This document shows positions 22,343 to 29,050 of a stretch of DNA of 29,050 nt, piece after piece. The DNA comes from Alcaligenaceae bacterium (lineage in GTDB: Bacteria > Pseudomonadota > Gammaproteobacteria > Burkholderiales > Burkholderiaceae_B): assembly GCA_947380655.1 (NCBI GenBank), contig CANCRX010000038.1:1-29050 (forward strand), given 5' to 3'. The notes under the pieces are model-generated. The model was given only the letters and a program-made list of their open reading frames with translations, did not search any database and was not told where the DNA came from. Each line of letters opens with the position of its first letter. Within the stretch, counting starts at the first letter, position 1. The translations under genes were made by a program, and so were the position numbers.

Positions 22343-24019
22343 ATGGCCTTCTCAGAGAAACCCGTTAGTCATTCGCCCTTACTCGCGATCCAGAATCTCT
22401 CGGTTGCGTTACCTGTAGGGGGTGATCGTCCCTATGCTGTCAAGGATATTTCGTTTGAGCTCCATCCCAACGAAATCCTCTGCATTGTCGGTGAGTCAGG
22501 TTCAGGCAAATCGATCAGTGCAAACGCTATTATGGGTTTACTCCCGACCTATCTGAAACCCCAGGCAGGTCGAATTCAATTTCGCGATCAGGATTTACTG
22601 CAGCAGTCCGAGCACGTGCTACTGGGCTTGCGTGGCAAAGATATCGGCATGATTTTTCAGGAGCCGATGTCGGCACTCAATCCTGTGATGAAAGTCGGTG
22701 ATCAGATTGCGGAGGTGATGCAGGTGCATCACGCCTTTGCGGGACCTGATCAAAAACTCAGGATTCACACCCGCGTCCTGGAGTTGCTGGGGCTGGTAGG
22801 TTTGCCTGATCCGCAAGCGTTGCAATATGCCTATCCTTTCAGGCTCTCTGGTGGTCAGCGTCAACGTGTCATGATCGCGATGGCGCTCGCGCTGGAGCCA
22901 GCAATCCTGATTGCCGATGAACCAACCACAGCACTCGATGTCACTACGCAGGCCCAGATTCTCAAACTCATTAAGGACATTCAACGCTCCATGCATATGG
23001 CGGTGATGTTTATCACGCATGATTTTGGAGTGGTGGCCGATATTGCGGATCGAGTGCTGGTCATGGAAAAGGGTTTGATTGTTGAGTCAGGCCAGGCTGC
23101 AGCGGTGCTGAACACCCCTGTGCATCCGTATACAAAACGCCTGATTGCAGCGGTACCGCACGGCACCTCAAGGTCTGATGAAGAGAGGAGCGAGGCTGAG
23201 TTATGCCAGACGCATTTGCCAGTACTGGAGGTCGTCGCGCTTAAAAAAACCTACGTGACCGCCAGAGGTATGTTTGTAAAAAAACGCGTAGTACATGCGG
23301 TGAACGCAGTGAGTTTTACCGTCAACCGCGGACAGACGCTTGGTATCGTGGGTGAGTCAGGTTCTGGCAAGTCAACCATTGGACGCTGCCTGCTCAAACT
23401 CACAGAGATTGATGGCGGGCAGATGTTTTTTCAGGGCCAGGATATCGCGCCATTATCTGCTGCACAATTTCGTCCGCTGCGCCATAAAATCCAGATGATT
23501 TTTCAGGATCCTTTCGCCTCGCTGAATCCTCGCCATACGGTTGGGCGCATCCTCACGGATGGCCCAGTGGCCAATGGTGTCTCGTATCAGCAGGCGGCGC
23601 GACGTGCACGCGAATTGCTCAAGCTCGTTGAACTCGAAGAGTCTGCGTTTGATCGCTATCCCAATGCATTCTCTGGCGGCCAACGTCAGCGTATCGGCAT
23701 TGCGCGCGCGTTAGCGTTAAATCCCGAATTGCTCGTTGCCGACGAATCTGTTTCTGCGCTCGATGTATCGGTGCAGGCGCAAGTCTTACGTTTATTGCAA
23801 GATATACAGCGGCGTTTGAATGTCGCAATGATTTTTATTACTCATGATTTGCGTGTGGCAGCACAAATATGCGATGAAATTGTTGTGATGCATCAAGGCA
23901 GTATTGTCGAGTCGGGTACCCCTGCAGCGGTATTCGAGCGTCCCCAACATCTGTATACCCAGACCTTGATCAATGCTATTCCGGGTCAAGACTGGAAGCC
24001 GATGGCGAAACAGGCATGA
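22343..24019 (+). CDS. ABC transporter ATP-binding protein, fused DppD-DppF type
   Basis: A 558-residue protein with two complete ATPase domains, like GsiA and YejF. Domain 1 has Walker A GESGSGKS at 50-57, Q-loop Q106, signature LSGGQ at 168-172 and Walker B ILIADEP at 188-194. Domain 2 has Walker A at 337-344, signature FSGGQ at 443-447 and Walker B LLVADES at 463-469. A peptide-ABC C-terminal extension, NTPVHPYTKRLIAAVP, ends domain 1. It powers uptake through the two upstream permeases. It overlaps the next gene by 4 bases (ATGA at 24016-24019). Confidence 0.95.
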   Translation: MAFSEKPVSHSPLLAIQNLSVALPVGGDRPYAVKDISFELHPNEILCIVGESGSGKSISANAIMGLLPTYLKPQAGRIQFRDQDLLQQSEHVLLGLRGKDIGMIFQEPMSALNPVMKVGDQIAEVMQVHHAFAGPDQKLRIHTRVLELLGLVGLPDPQALQYAYPFRLSGGQRQRVMIAMALALEPAILIADEPTTALDVTTQAQILKLIKDIQRSMHMAVMFITHDFGVVADIADRVLVMEKGLIVESGQAAAVLNTPVHPYTKRLIAAVPHGTSRSDEERSEAELCQTHLPVLEVVALKKTYVTARGMFVKKRVVHAVNAVSFTVNRGQTLGIVGESGSGKSTIGRCLLKLTEIDGGQMFFQGQDIAPLSAAQFRPLRHKIQMIFQDPFASLNPRHTVGRILTDGPVANGVSYQQAARRARELLKLVELEESAFDRYPNAFSGGQRQRIGIARALALNPELLVADESVSALDVSVQAQVLRLLQDIQRRLNVAMIFITHDLRVAAQICDEIVVMHQGSIVESGTPAAVFERPQHLYTQTLINAIPGQDWKPMAKQA

Positions 24020-24912
24020 CTAGTTCGACACAGCAATTACAACTTCTTAAGGGCTGCGGGATTTTTCTGTGTTCGCTGTGTTGCCTGTCTGTACTGGATG
24101 TGATTGCCAAGGATCTCGTCTTGCGTAATTCAGCACCACTTGTCAATTTGGTCCGCTATGGTGTGATTGTTTGCTTGTCACTTTCCTTGATGTTCTTCAA
24201 GCGCGTGCCCTTTTATATCCAGCCGTCCGCACGCAAATGGCTGTTGTTGCGTGGACTGATGCTTGGATTTGTCGGTATTTGTTTTATGCCGGCGCTGCAG
24301 TTCATGCCGCTTGGCGAGGCGACCGCCCTCTATTTTTTAGCACCCCTGATCATTGTTTTACTTGCACCTGTTTTTTTAGGGGAAAAAGTACATCTTAAAC
24401 AATACCTCGCTGTCGCTGTTGGAATGCTTGGGATGTTGTTGATCGTTAATCCCAGTGGTGATTTATCCCCTCTCGGTTCTGGGTTAATGCTGGTGGCGGC
24501 ATTTTGCTACGCGATGGTGCAGCTACTGACCCGTAAACTTACTGGTCGCGTACTGAGCGAACAACAGTTTTTTTATACGGCGGTTATTTGTGCACCGATG
24601 GGCCTTGTCGTATTGTTTCTGTTCTGGCCACAAGTCTGGCCCGATACTTCAGATATATTCGAATTGTTGCTGATGGGTGTATGTGGCGGTGCGGGGCAGT
24701 ATTTATTGATCTATGCCTTTAAAGCGACTCCCGCCTCCATCCTCGCACCGATTAACTATTTTCAGCTTGTCTTGGCCGTGATATTTGGACAGCTGATCTT
24801 TGGCCATACGCCGGGTCTATTGTCCTTTACGGGAATTGTGCTGATTGCCGTTGCAGGTTTATCCTTAACATTACCGATGTTGACCGCTTATTTGAGAAGA
24901 AAAAATATATGA
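24016..24912 (+). CDS. EamA/DMT-family transporter
   Basis: A 298-residue protein with about ten membrane segments in two EamA halves (about residues 12-145 and 155-290). LVNLVRYGVIV with FMPLGEATALYFLAPLIIVL in the first half, and PASILAPINYFQLVLAVIFG in the second, are typical. Family members export or import metabolites and amino acids; the direction and substrate here are unknown. Start and stop both overlap neighbours by 4 bases, so it is firmly inside the ABC operon. It may move a product or an alternative substrate of the same pathway; that is inference. Confidence 0.88.
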   Translation: MTSSTQQLQLLKGCGIFLCSLCCLSVLDVIAKDLVLRNSAPLVNLVRYGVIVCLSLSLMFFKRVPFYIQPSARKWLLLRGLMLGFVGICFMPALQFMPLGEATALYFLAPLIIVLLAPVFLGEKVHLKQYLAVAVGMLGMLLIVNPSGDLSPLGSGLMLVAAFCYAMVQLLTRKLTGRVLSEQQFFYTAVICAPMGLVVLFLFWPQVWPDTSDIFELLLMGVCGGAGQYLLIYAFKATPASILAPINYFQLVLAVIFGQLIFGHTPGLLSFTGIVLIAVAGLSLTLPMLTAYLRRKNI

Positions 24913-26294
24913 GCCAACCCATGATCGACTTGTTTGTGAGCGCCCTCGGTGCGGCCTACGTGCTGACAGGCGATACGATCGACGCAAAATATAAAACAGA
25001 CTGGCAGCACACCGCCGTGCGTGAGCCACTGGTTGTACTGAGACCCGCTAATACGGCGCAGGTCGCTGCGATCATGAAAATCTGTCATCAGTACGATCAC
25101 TCTGTCACCGTGCAGGGAGGTATGACAGGGTTAGTCGCTGGCGGCCTGCCTGATGATGGGCAAGTTGTGATTTCTATGGAACGTTTAAATGGCGTTGAGG
25201 AAATCGATCCCGCGTCTTCGACCATGACCGTTTGGGCCGGCACACCGCTGCAGCTGGTACAGGAGGCCGCTACGAAAGCCAATCTCTATTTCGCGGTCGA
25301 TCTGGGCGCGCGTGGCTCGTGTCAGGTTGGAGGTAATATTTCTACCAACGCAGGCGGCAATCGTGTGATTCGTTACGGCATGATGCGCGAGCAAATCCTT
25401 GGACTCGAAGTCGTGTTGGCGGATGGCACCATCGTCAATAGTCTGAACAAGATGCTCAAAAACAATGCGGGTTACGACCTGAAACAATTATTCATTGGTT
25501 CAGAGGGCACACTGGGTATTGTCACTCGCGCAGTGCTGCGTCTGCATGCACGCACGCCTGGTTACTTCACAGCCTTTTGTGCTTTAGACACGCCTGATGC
25601 GGCGGTGCAGTTTCTCGCGCATCTCAAGCAAACCGGTGGCGCACTCATGTCCTATGAAGTCATGTGGCCGGATTTTTACGATTTCATGACGCAACGCGTG
25701 CCAGGTATCCGTACGCCTTTACCGACGCGTGCTGCGGCCTATGCCTTAATCGAGTTAGCGACAGATTTGAGCGAGCATGATCAGACACGTTATGCAGCGC
25801 TTTTGGAAAGCGCGATGGAACAAGGCTGGGTCACTGATGCAGCGATCGCCCAGTCGGGTAAAGAGGCGGCTGATTTCTGGCGTCTGCGCGATGCGGTGTC
25901 AGAATTCCCGGTCCTCTGGTCACCCTACCGTGGCTACGATATCAGTTTGCCGATCGGTGACATGAGTCGCTTTGTTGCCAGTCTGCAGGCTGCCTTCACA
26001 GCCGAATTTCCGACTAGTGAATACGCGCATTTTGGCCATATCGGAGACAGTAATTTGCATGTTGTGATTCATGTGCCCGGAACCCGCGCGCAGTTTCCTG
26101 CGGCGGCGATCGATGCCTGCGTCTATGAGATGGTACGTAAATTTGGCGGCTCAATTTCTGCTGAACATGGTATCGGTCTGAACAAGAAAAAATATCTGCA
26201 TTACACACGTAACGAATCCGAGATGGCGCTGATGAAACTCATCAAGTCGACACTCGATCCAAAAAATCTGCTCAACCCGGGAAAGGTCATCTGA
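24909..26294 (+). CDS. FAD-binding oxidoreductase, GlcD/D-2-hydroxyglutarate dehydrogenase type
   Basis: A 461-residue flavoprotein. The N-terminal FAD_binding_4 domain (about residues 30-215) has VQGGMTGLVAGGLP, GSCQVGGNISTNAGGNRVIR and LFIGSEGTLGIVTRAVL. The C-terminal FAD oxidase domain has HFGHIGDSNLH (H374 and H377) and SAEHGIG (E419-H420), the metal-site residues known in D-2-hydroxyglutarate and D-lactate dehydrogenases. It probably oxidises a D-2-hydroxy acid to the 2-oxo acid; the exact substrate is unknown. It overlaps the EamA gene by 4 bases and the deacetylase gene by one base (TGATG), so all three are coupled. Confidence 0.9.
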   Translation: MSQPMIDLFVSALGAAYVLTGDTIDAKYKTDWQHTAVREPLVVLRPANTAQVAAIMKICHQYDHSVTVQGGMTGLVAGGLPDDGQVVISMERLNGVEEIDPASSTMTVWAGTPLQLVQEAATKANLYFAVDLGARGSCQVGGNISTNAGGNRVIRYGMMREQILGLEVVLADGTIVNSLNKMLKNNAGYDLKQLFIGSEGTLGIVTRAVLRLHARTPGYFTAFCALDTPDAAVQFLAHLKQTGGALMSYEVMWPDFYDFMTQRVPGIRTPLPTRAAAYALIELATDLSEHDQTRYAALLESAMEQGWVTDAAIAQSGKEAADFWRLRDAVSEFPVLWSPYRGYDISLPIGDMSRFVASLQAAFTAEFPTSEYAHFGHIGDSNLHVVIHVPGTRAQFPAAAIDACVYEMVRKFGGSISAEHGIGLNKKKYLHYTRNESEMALMKLIKSTLDPKNLLNPGKVI

Positions 26295-27313
26295 TGAAAA
26301 CTTTTTTTCACCCTCAACAAATGTTGCATCACCCTAAAACCTATCTGTCACGTGGGCAGATGCGTGTGCCACAGGAGATACCTGAGCGTGCTACGCAGAT
26401 TCTTAAAGGTCTGGCGCAAATGAACCTGCCAGTCTCTGAGCCCGCAGACTATGGCAGAGAGCCTTTGCTTGCGGTGCATGATCCTAAATATCTTACTTTT
26501 CTCGAGACAGGACATGCGACCTGGGTAGCGGGTGGTCCAGACTGGGGTGATGAAGTCATCTCCAACGTGTATGTGCGTGAGCCCAATGCTTTGCGCGGCA
26601 TTCTGGGTCAGGCTGCACGCTATCTCGCTGACGGCAGCTGTCCGGTCGGTGAGCATACCTGGACGTCATCTTATTGGGGTGCACAGTCCGCGATCGCCGC
26701 GACCAAGGCAGTACTTGCAGGCGATCAAAAAGCGTACGCTTTGTGCCGACCGCCTGGCCACCACACGCGTAAAGACGCAGCAGGTGGCTTTTGCTATATC
26801 AATAATGCTGCGATCGCTGCTGAGTTGCTACGTGGTCAGTACAAGCGTGTGGTGATCCTTGATACCGATATGCATCATGGTCAGGGCGTACAGGAAATTT
26901 TTTACGATCGCGACGACGTGTATTACATTTCCGTGCATGGCGATCCGACAAACTTTTATCCCGCGACAGCAGGCTTTGATGACGAGGGGGGGGTCGCAAC
27001 AGGTAAAGGCTACAACTTGAATCTTCCTATGCCGCATGGCTCGTCAGAAGAGGTTTTCTTTGAGCGTGTTCAGATTGCGTTGAATGCATTGAAAGATTTC
27101 AAACCTGATGCCGTGGTGTTGGCCTTAGGGTTTGATATTTACAAAGATGATCCGCAAGCACGCGTAGCCGTGACAACAGAAGGTTTTGGTCGTCTGGGAC
27201 GCGAGATTGGTGCGTTAAATCTTCCTACCGTCGTGGTGCAGGAAGGCGGTTACCACTTTGATTCGTTGGCTGCGAATACGGTGAGTTTCTTTACGGGGTT
27301 TTTAAACCGTTAA
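26294..27313 (+). CDS. Histone deacetylase-family zinc amidohydrolase (acetylpolyamine amidohydrolase type)
   Basis: A 339-residue protein of the arginase/deacetylase superfamily. All key residues are visible: general bases H156-H157 in CRPPGHHTRKDAAGG, zinc ligands D192 and H194 in LDTDMHHGQG, D281 in LGFDIYKDDP, and catalytic Y320 in EGGYHFDS. Spacing and length agree with acetylpolyamine amidohydrolases, which cleave N-acetylputrescine and similar amides. The ABC operon context suggests it deacylates an imported compound; the substrate is inferred. A run of eight G at 26986-26993 lies inside the gene. It is the last gene of the operon and converges on lysA. Confidence 0.9.
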   Translation: MKTFFHPQQMLHHPKTYLSRGQMRVPQEIPERATQILKGLAQMNLPVSEPADYGREPLLAVHDPKYLTFLETGHATWVAGGPDWGDEVISNVYVREPNALRGILGQAARYLADGSCPVGEHTWTSSYWGAQSAIAATKAVLAGDQKAYALCRPPGHHTRKDAAGGFCYINNAAIAAELLRGQYKRVVILDTDMHHGQGVQEIFYDRDDVYYISVHGDPTNFYPATAGFDDEGGVATGKGYNLNLPMPHGSSEEVFFERVQIALNALKDFKPDAVVLALGFDIYKDDPQARVAVTTEGFGRLGREIGALNLPTVVVQEGGYHFDSLAANTVSFFTGFLNR

Positions 27314-27326
27314 GCTGAACACTTAC

Positions 27327-27362
27327 GCTGCTGCCTTGAGTTAACGCCTCAGGGCAAGCAGC
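27327..27362. other. Long stem-loop between the deacetylase and lysA
   Basis: GCTGCTGCCTTGAG (27327-27340) pairs with CTCAGGGCAAGCAGC (27348-27362) around a seven-base loop, giving 14 pairs with one wobble and one bulged A. It overlaps the lysA stop codon. Neither side has a T-run, so it is not a standard intrinsic terminator, but it could stabilise both mRNA 3' ends or assist termination. Confidence 0.5.
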
Positions 27363-28659
27363 TCTCACCACGGATCAGGTCTTCGAATGTCTCGCGCTGA
27401 CGGATCACGTGGTATTTGTCGCCATCGACCATGACCTCAGCAGGACGAGTACGGCTGTTGTAATTGCCGGCCATCACAAAACCATAGGCACCTGCTGACT
27501 CGATGGCGATGATCTCACCCTCATTGAGGGCCATCTGACGTCCCCGCGCCAGCCAGTCAGCACTTTCGCACACCGGGCCTACCACGTCATATAAAGTCGT
27601 TGCCGGAGCGTTTGCACCGCTATTTGGTACAACCGGCAATACACCATGCCAGGCTTCGTACAAGGCAGGACGCATGAGGTCATTCATCGCCGCATCGACA
27701 ATCGCAAAATTGCGCGCTTCAGTGTGTTTCAGATATTGCACGGTTGTAAGCATGACGCCAGCGTTGCCAACCAGCGACCGGCCAGGCTCCATCACCAGCT
27801 GCAGCTCGGCATAGCCACGCGCCTGCAATTGCGCAAATACTTTATCGAGTAGTACTTTGGGCGCGAGTGGTGTTTCATCGTCATATTTGATCCCTAAGCC
27901 ACCGCCGATGTCCAGATGCTTGAGGATGATCCCTTTTGTTTTGAGCTCATCGATCAGCTTGAGCAATTTATCCAGTGCATCCAGATAAGGGTCAACTTCG
28001 GTAATCTGTGAACCAATGTGGCAGTCGACGCCCACCACAGAGATGCCGGGCAAAGAGGCGGCGAGTGCATAGGCTGCAGGAGCCTCTTCGATCGCGATAC
28101 CAAATTTGTTTTCTTTCAGACCAGTCGAAATATAGGGATGTGTTTTTGCATCCACATCAGGATTCACACGCAAAGATACCGCTGCGGATTGCCCCATTTC
28201 GGTGGCCACAGCAGACAGACGCTTGAGCTCAGGGATGGACTCGACGTTAAAGCATTTAACACCTGCATCGAGGGCCGCCCGCATTTCCCAGACTTGCTTG
28301 CCGACCCCTGAAAACACGACCTTGGAGGGATTGGCGCCGGCCGCCAGTACACGCGCAAGCTCGCCCCCCGACACGATATCAAAACCACTACCCAGACGTG
28401 CGAATTCTTTCAGTACGGCCAGATTGGAGTTAGCTTTCATACCAAAGCACACCAGTACGTCACGTGTGCCGATCGCTTCTTTATAGGCGTTAAACGCGGT
28501 CGCCAAGGCTGCACGCGAATACACGTAAAGAGGAGTGCCCAGGTCTTGACCCAGTTTTTGCAAGGAAACGGCCTCCGCGTGGAGTGCACCGTCTTTAAAA
28601 TGAAAGTGAGGTGAACCGGCAGGGGTATGGATACTTGAATCAGTGGCTTGAGCAGTCAT
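27349..28659 (-). CDS. lysA: Diaminopimelate decarboxylase
   Basis: A 436-residue PLP enzyme that turns meso-diaminopimelate into lysine, the last step of lysine synthesis. The PLP lysine is K75 in CFGMKANSNL. Further blocks are FDIVSGGELARVLAAG, the glycine-rich phosphate loop HLDIGGGLGIKYDDE, MEPGRSLVGNAGV, and VGPVCESAD, whose Cys comes from the partner subunit of the dimer. The start is ATG 28659, with only a weak ribosome binding site. It lies 97 bases downstream of lptM, in the same direction. Confidence 0.96.
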   Translation of the reverse strand: MTAQATDSSIHTPAGSPHFHFKDGALHAEAVSLQKLGQDLGTPLYVYSRAALATAFNAYKEAIGTRDVLVCFGMKANSNLAVLKEFARLGSGFDIVSGGELARVLAAGANPSKVVFSGVGKQVWEMRAALDAGVKCFNVESIPELKRLSAVATEMGQSAAVSLRVNPDVDAKTHPYISTGLKENKFGIAIEEAPAAYALAASLPGISVVGVDCHIGSQITEVDPYLDALDKLLKLIDELKTKGIILKHLDIGGGLGIKYDDETPLAPKVLLDKVFAQLQARGYAELQLVMEPGRSLVGNAGVMLTTVQYLKHTEARNFAIVDAAMNDLMRPALYEAWHGVLPVVPNSGANAPATTLYDVVGPVCESADWLARGRQMALNEGEIIAIESAGAYGFVMAGNYNSRTRPAEVMVDGDKYHVIRQRETFEDLIRGESCLP

Positions 28660-28691
28660 GTTGGCGCTATGGGTATTCAGTGTTTTCGATG

Positions 28692-28738
28692 CATCCCGAA
28701 CGACAATCGTAGTGTTGTATGCGGGATGTGGCGTTGAT
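28692..28738 (-). other. Inverted repeat in the lptM-lysA gap
   Basis: CATCCCG (28692-28698) and CGGGATG (28732-28738) form a perfect 7-pair stem enclosing 33 bases. A smaller imperfect stem can form inside (28700-28704 with 28725-28729). There is no T-run on the - strand side, so it is not a clear terminator. It lies in the lysA leader region and could be an RNA element or a regulator site. Confidence 0.35.
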
Positions 28739-28756
28739 TGTAAAAGTTAAGGCTAT

Positions 28757-28996
28757 TTATTCGATGATCACGGGGGTTGGCATCAGGATCAGATCTTCAT
28801 CAAAGAAAGGAATGATCGCGCTGTCCTCATCCGGATAGGCACCATACATAGAGTAGGGCGAGACGGCAGGTGTGAGTACTTCAGGTTTGCCAGGCAAGGA
28901 TAGCGGGCCTTTATAGCCGCAGCCGCCAAGCCATGACGCGAACGCCAGCATCGCTACAATGCGAACAACACTGCGATAGTGGGTTTTGCTGATCAC
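28757..28996 (-). CDS. lptM: Small lipoprotein LptM (YifL-like)
   Basis: A 79-residue lipoprotein. From GTG 28996 it has a short basic N-terminus, a hydrophobic segment and the lipobox LGGC with the lipidated Cys at residue 26. CGYKGPLSLPG after it is the signature of the LptM/YifL family, which assists maturation of the LptD-LptE lipopolysaccharide translocon. I chose GTG 28996 because GGGAG (complement of 29003-29007) lies 6 bases upstream; a TTG at 29011 would overlap that site. The gene precedes lysA and is divergent from cyaY, as yifL is near cyaY in E. coli. Confidence 0.85.
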   Translation of the reverse strand: MISKTHYRSVVRIVAMLAFASWLGGCGYKGPLSLPGKPEVLTPAVSPYSMYGAYPDEDSAIIPFFDEDLILMPTPVIIE

Positions 28997-29028
28997 TGCA
29001 AACTCCCTCAAACGTGAGGATAAGGATT

Positions 29029-29050
29029 ATGAACGAAACTGAATTTCATG
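29029..29050 (+). CDS. cyaY: Iron-sulfur cluster assembly protein CyaY (frataxin), N-terminal fragment
   Basis: Only the first seven codons are in the window: ATG at 29029 reads MNETEFH, which matches the usual CyaY start (E. coli MNDSEFH). AAGGA at 29022-29026 is a good ribosome binding site. CyaY binds iron and modulates IscS during iron-sulfur cluster assembly. Divergence from lptM with 32 bases between the start codons supports the call. The gene continues beyond the right edge. Confidence 0.75.

Noticed and set aside
1..29050. Search for tRNA genes, insertion sequences, att sites and CRISPR repeats
   Set aside because: I saw no cloverleaf, no transposase or integrase, no flanking direct repeats and no regularly spaced repeats. 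The only tandem repeat is the 14-base unit at 11435-11476, which has no spacers.

Overview
The window is an ordinary chromosomal stretch of a betaproteobacterium. It most resembles Burkholderiales, probably Alcaligenaceae-like with moderate GC. The evidence is the gene order (spc and alpha ribosomal operons, then cutA-dsbD, then hemB-engB divergent from a cytochrome c4 and the System II cytochrome c genes resB-ccsA), the aspartate-type metal site of HemB, and the long zinc-free form of S14. I see no tRNA or rRNA gene, insertion sequence, prophage, CRISPR array or origin. No gene-free stretch reaches 300 bases; the longest gap, rpsD-rpoA, is 208 bases.

Region 1 (1-7867) is the ribosomal block on the + strand: the 3' end of rplE, then rpsN, rpsH, rplF, rplR, rpsE, rpmD, rplO, secY, infA, rpmJ, rpsM, rpsK, rpsD, rpoA and rplQ. 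A strong intrinsic terminator closes it at 7840-7867. An 18-base perfect palindrome sits at the rpmJ-rpsM junction. The rpsD-rpoA and rpoA-rplQ gaps contain several possible RNA hairpins, including a terminator-like one just after rpoA.

Region 2 (7889-17423) concerns redox and heme proteins. cutA overlaps dsbD, which brings reducing power to the periplasm, and a major facilitator transporter follows. On the - strand, engB and hemB form a two-gene unit. Divergent from it is a diheme cytochrome c4, then resB and ccsA, the System II heme handling and ligation pair. Heme synthesis, thiol reduction, heme attachment and a c-type cytochrome client therefore lie together.

Region 3 (17474-27313) is the accessory part. 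It has a second major facilitator transporter, then a seven-gene cluster: a family 5 (peptide-type) substrate-binding protein, two Dpp-type permeases, a fused double ATPase, an EamA transporter, a GlcD/D-2-hydroxyglutarate dehydrogenase type flavoprotein and a zinc deacetylase of the acetylpolyamine amidohydrolase type. From the second permease on, the genes overlap or nearly touch. I infer one uptake-and-catabolism operon for an N-acylated or amide-containing compound; the substrate is unknown. A perfect terminator-like hairpin follows the binding-protein gene.

Region 4 (27349-29050) holds lysA preceded by the small lipoprotein gene lptM, both on the - strand. The first codons of cyaY (frataxin) run divergently off the right edge.
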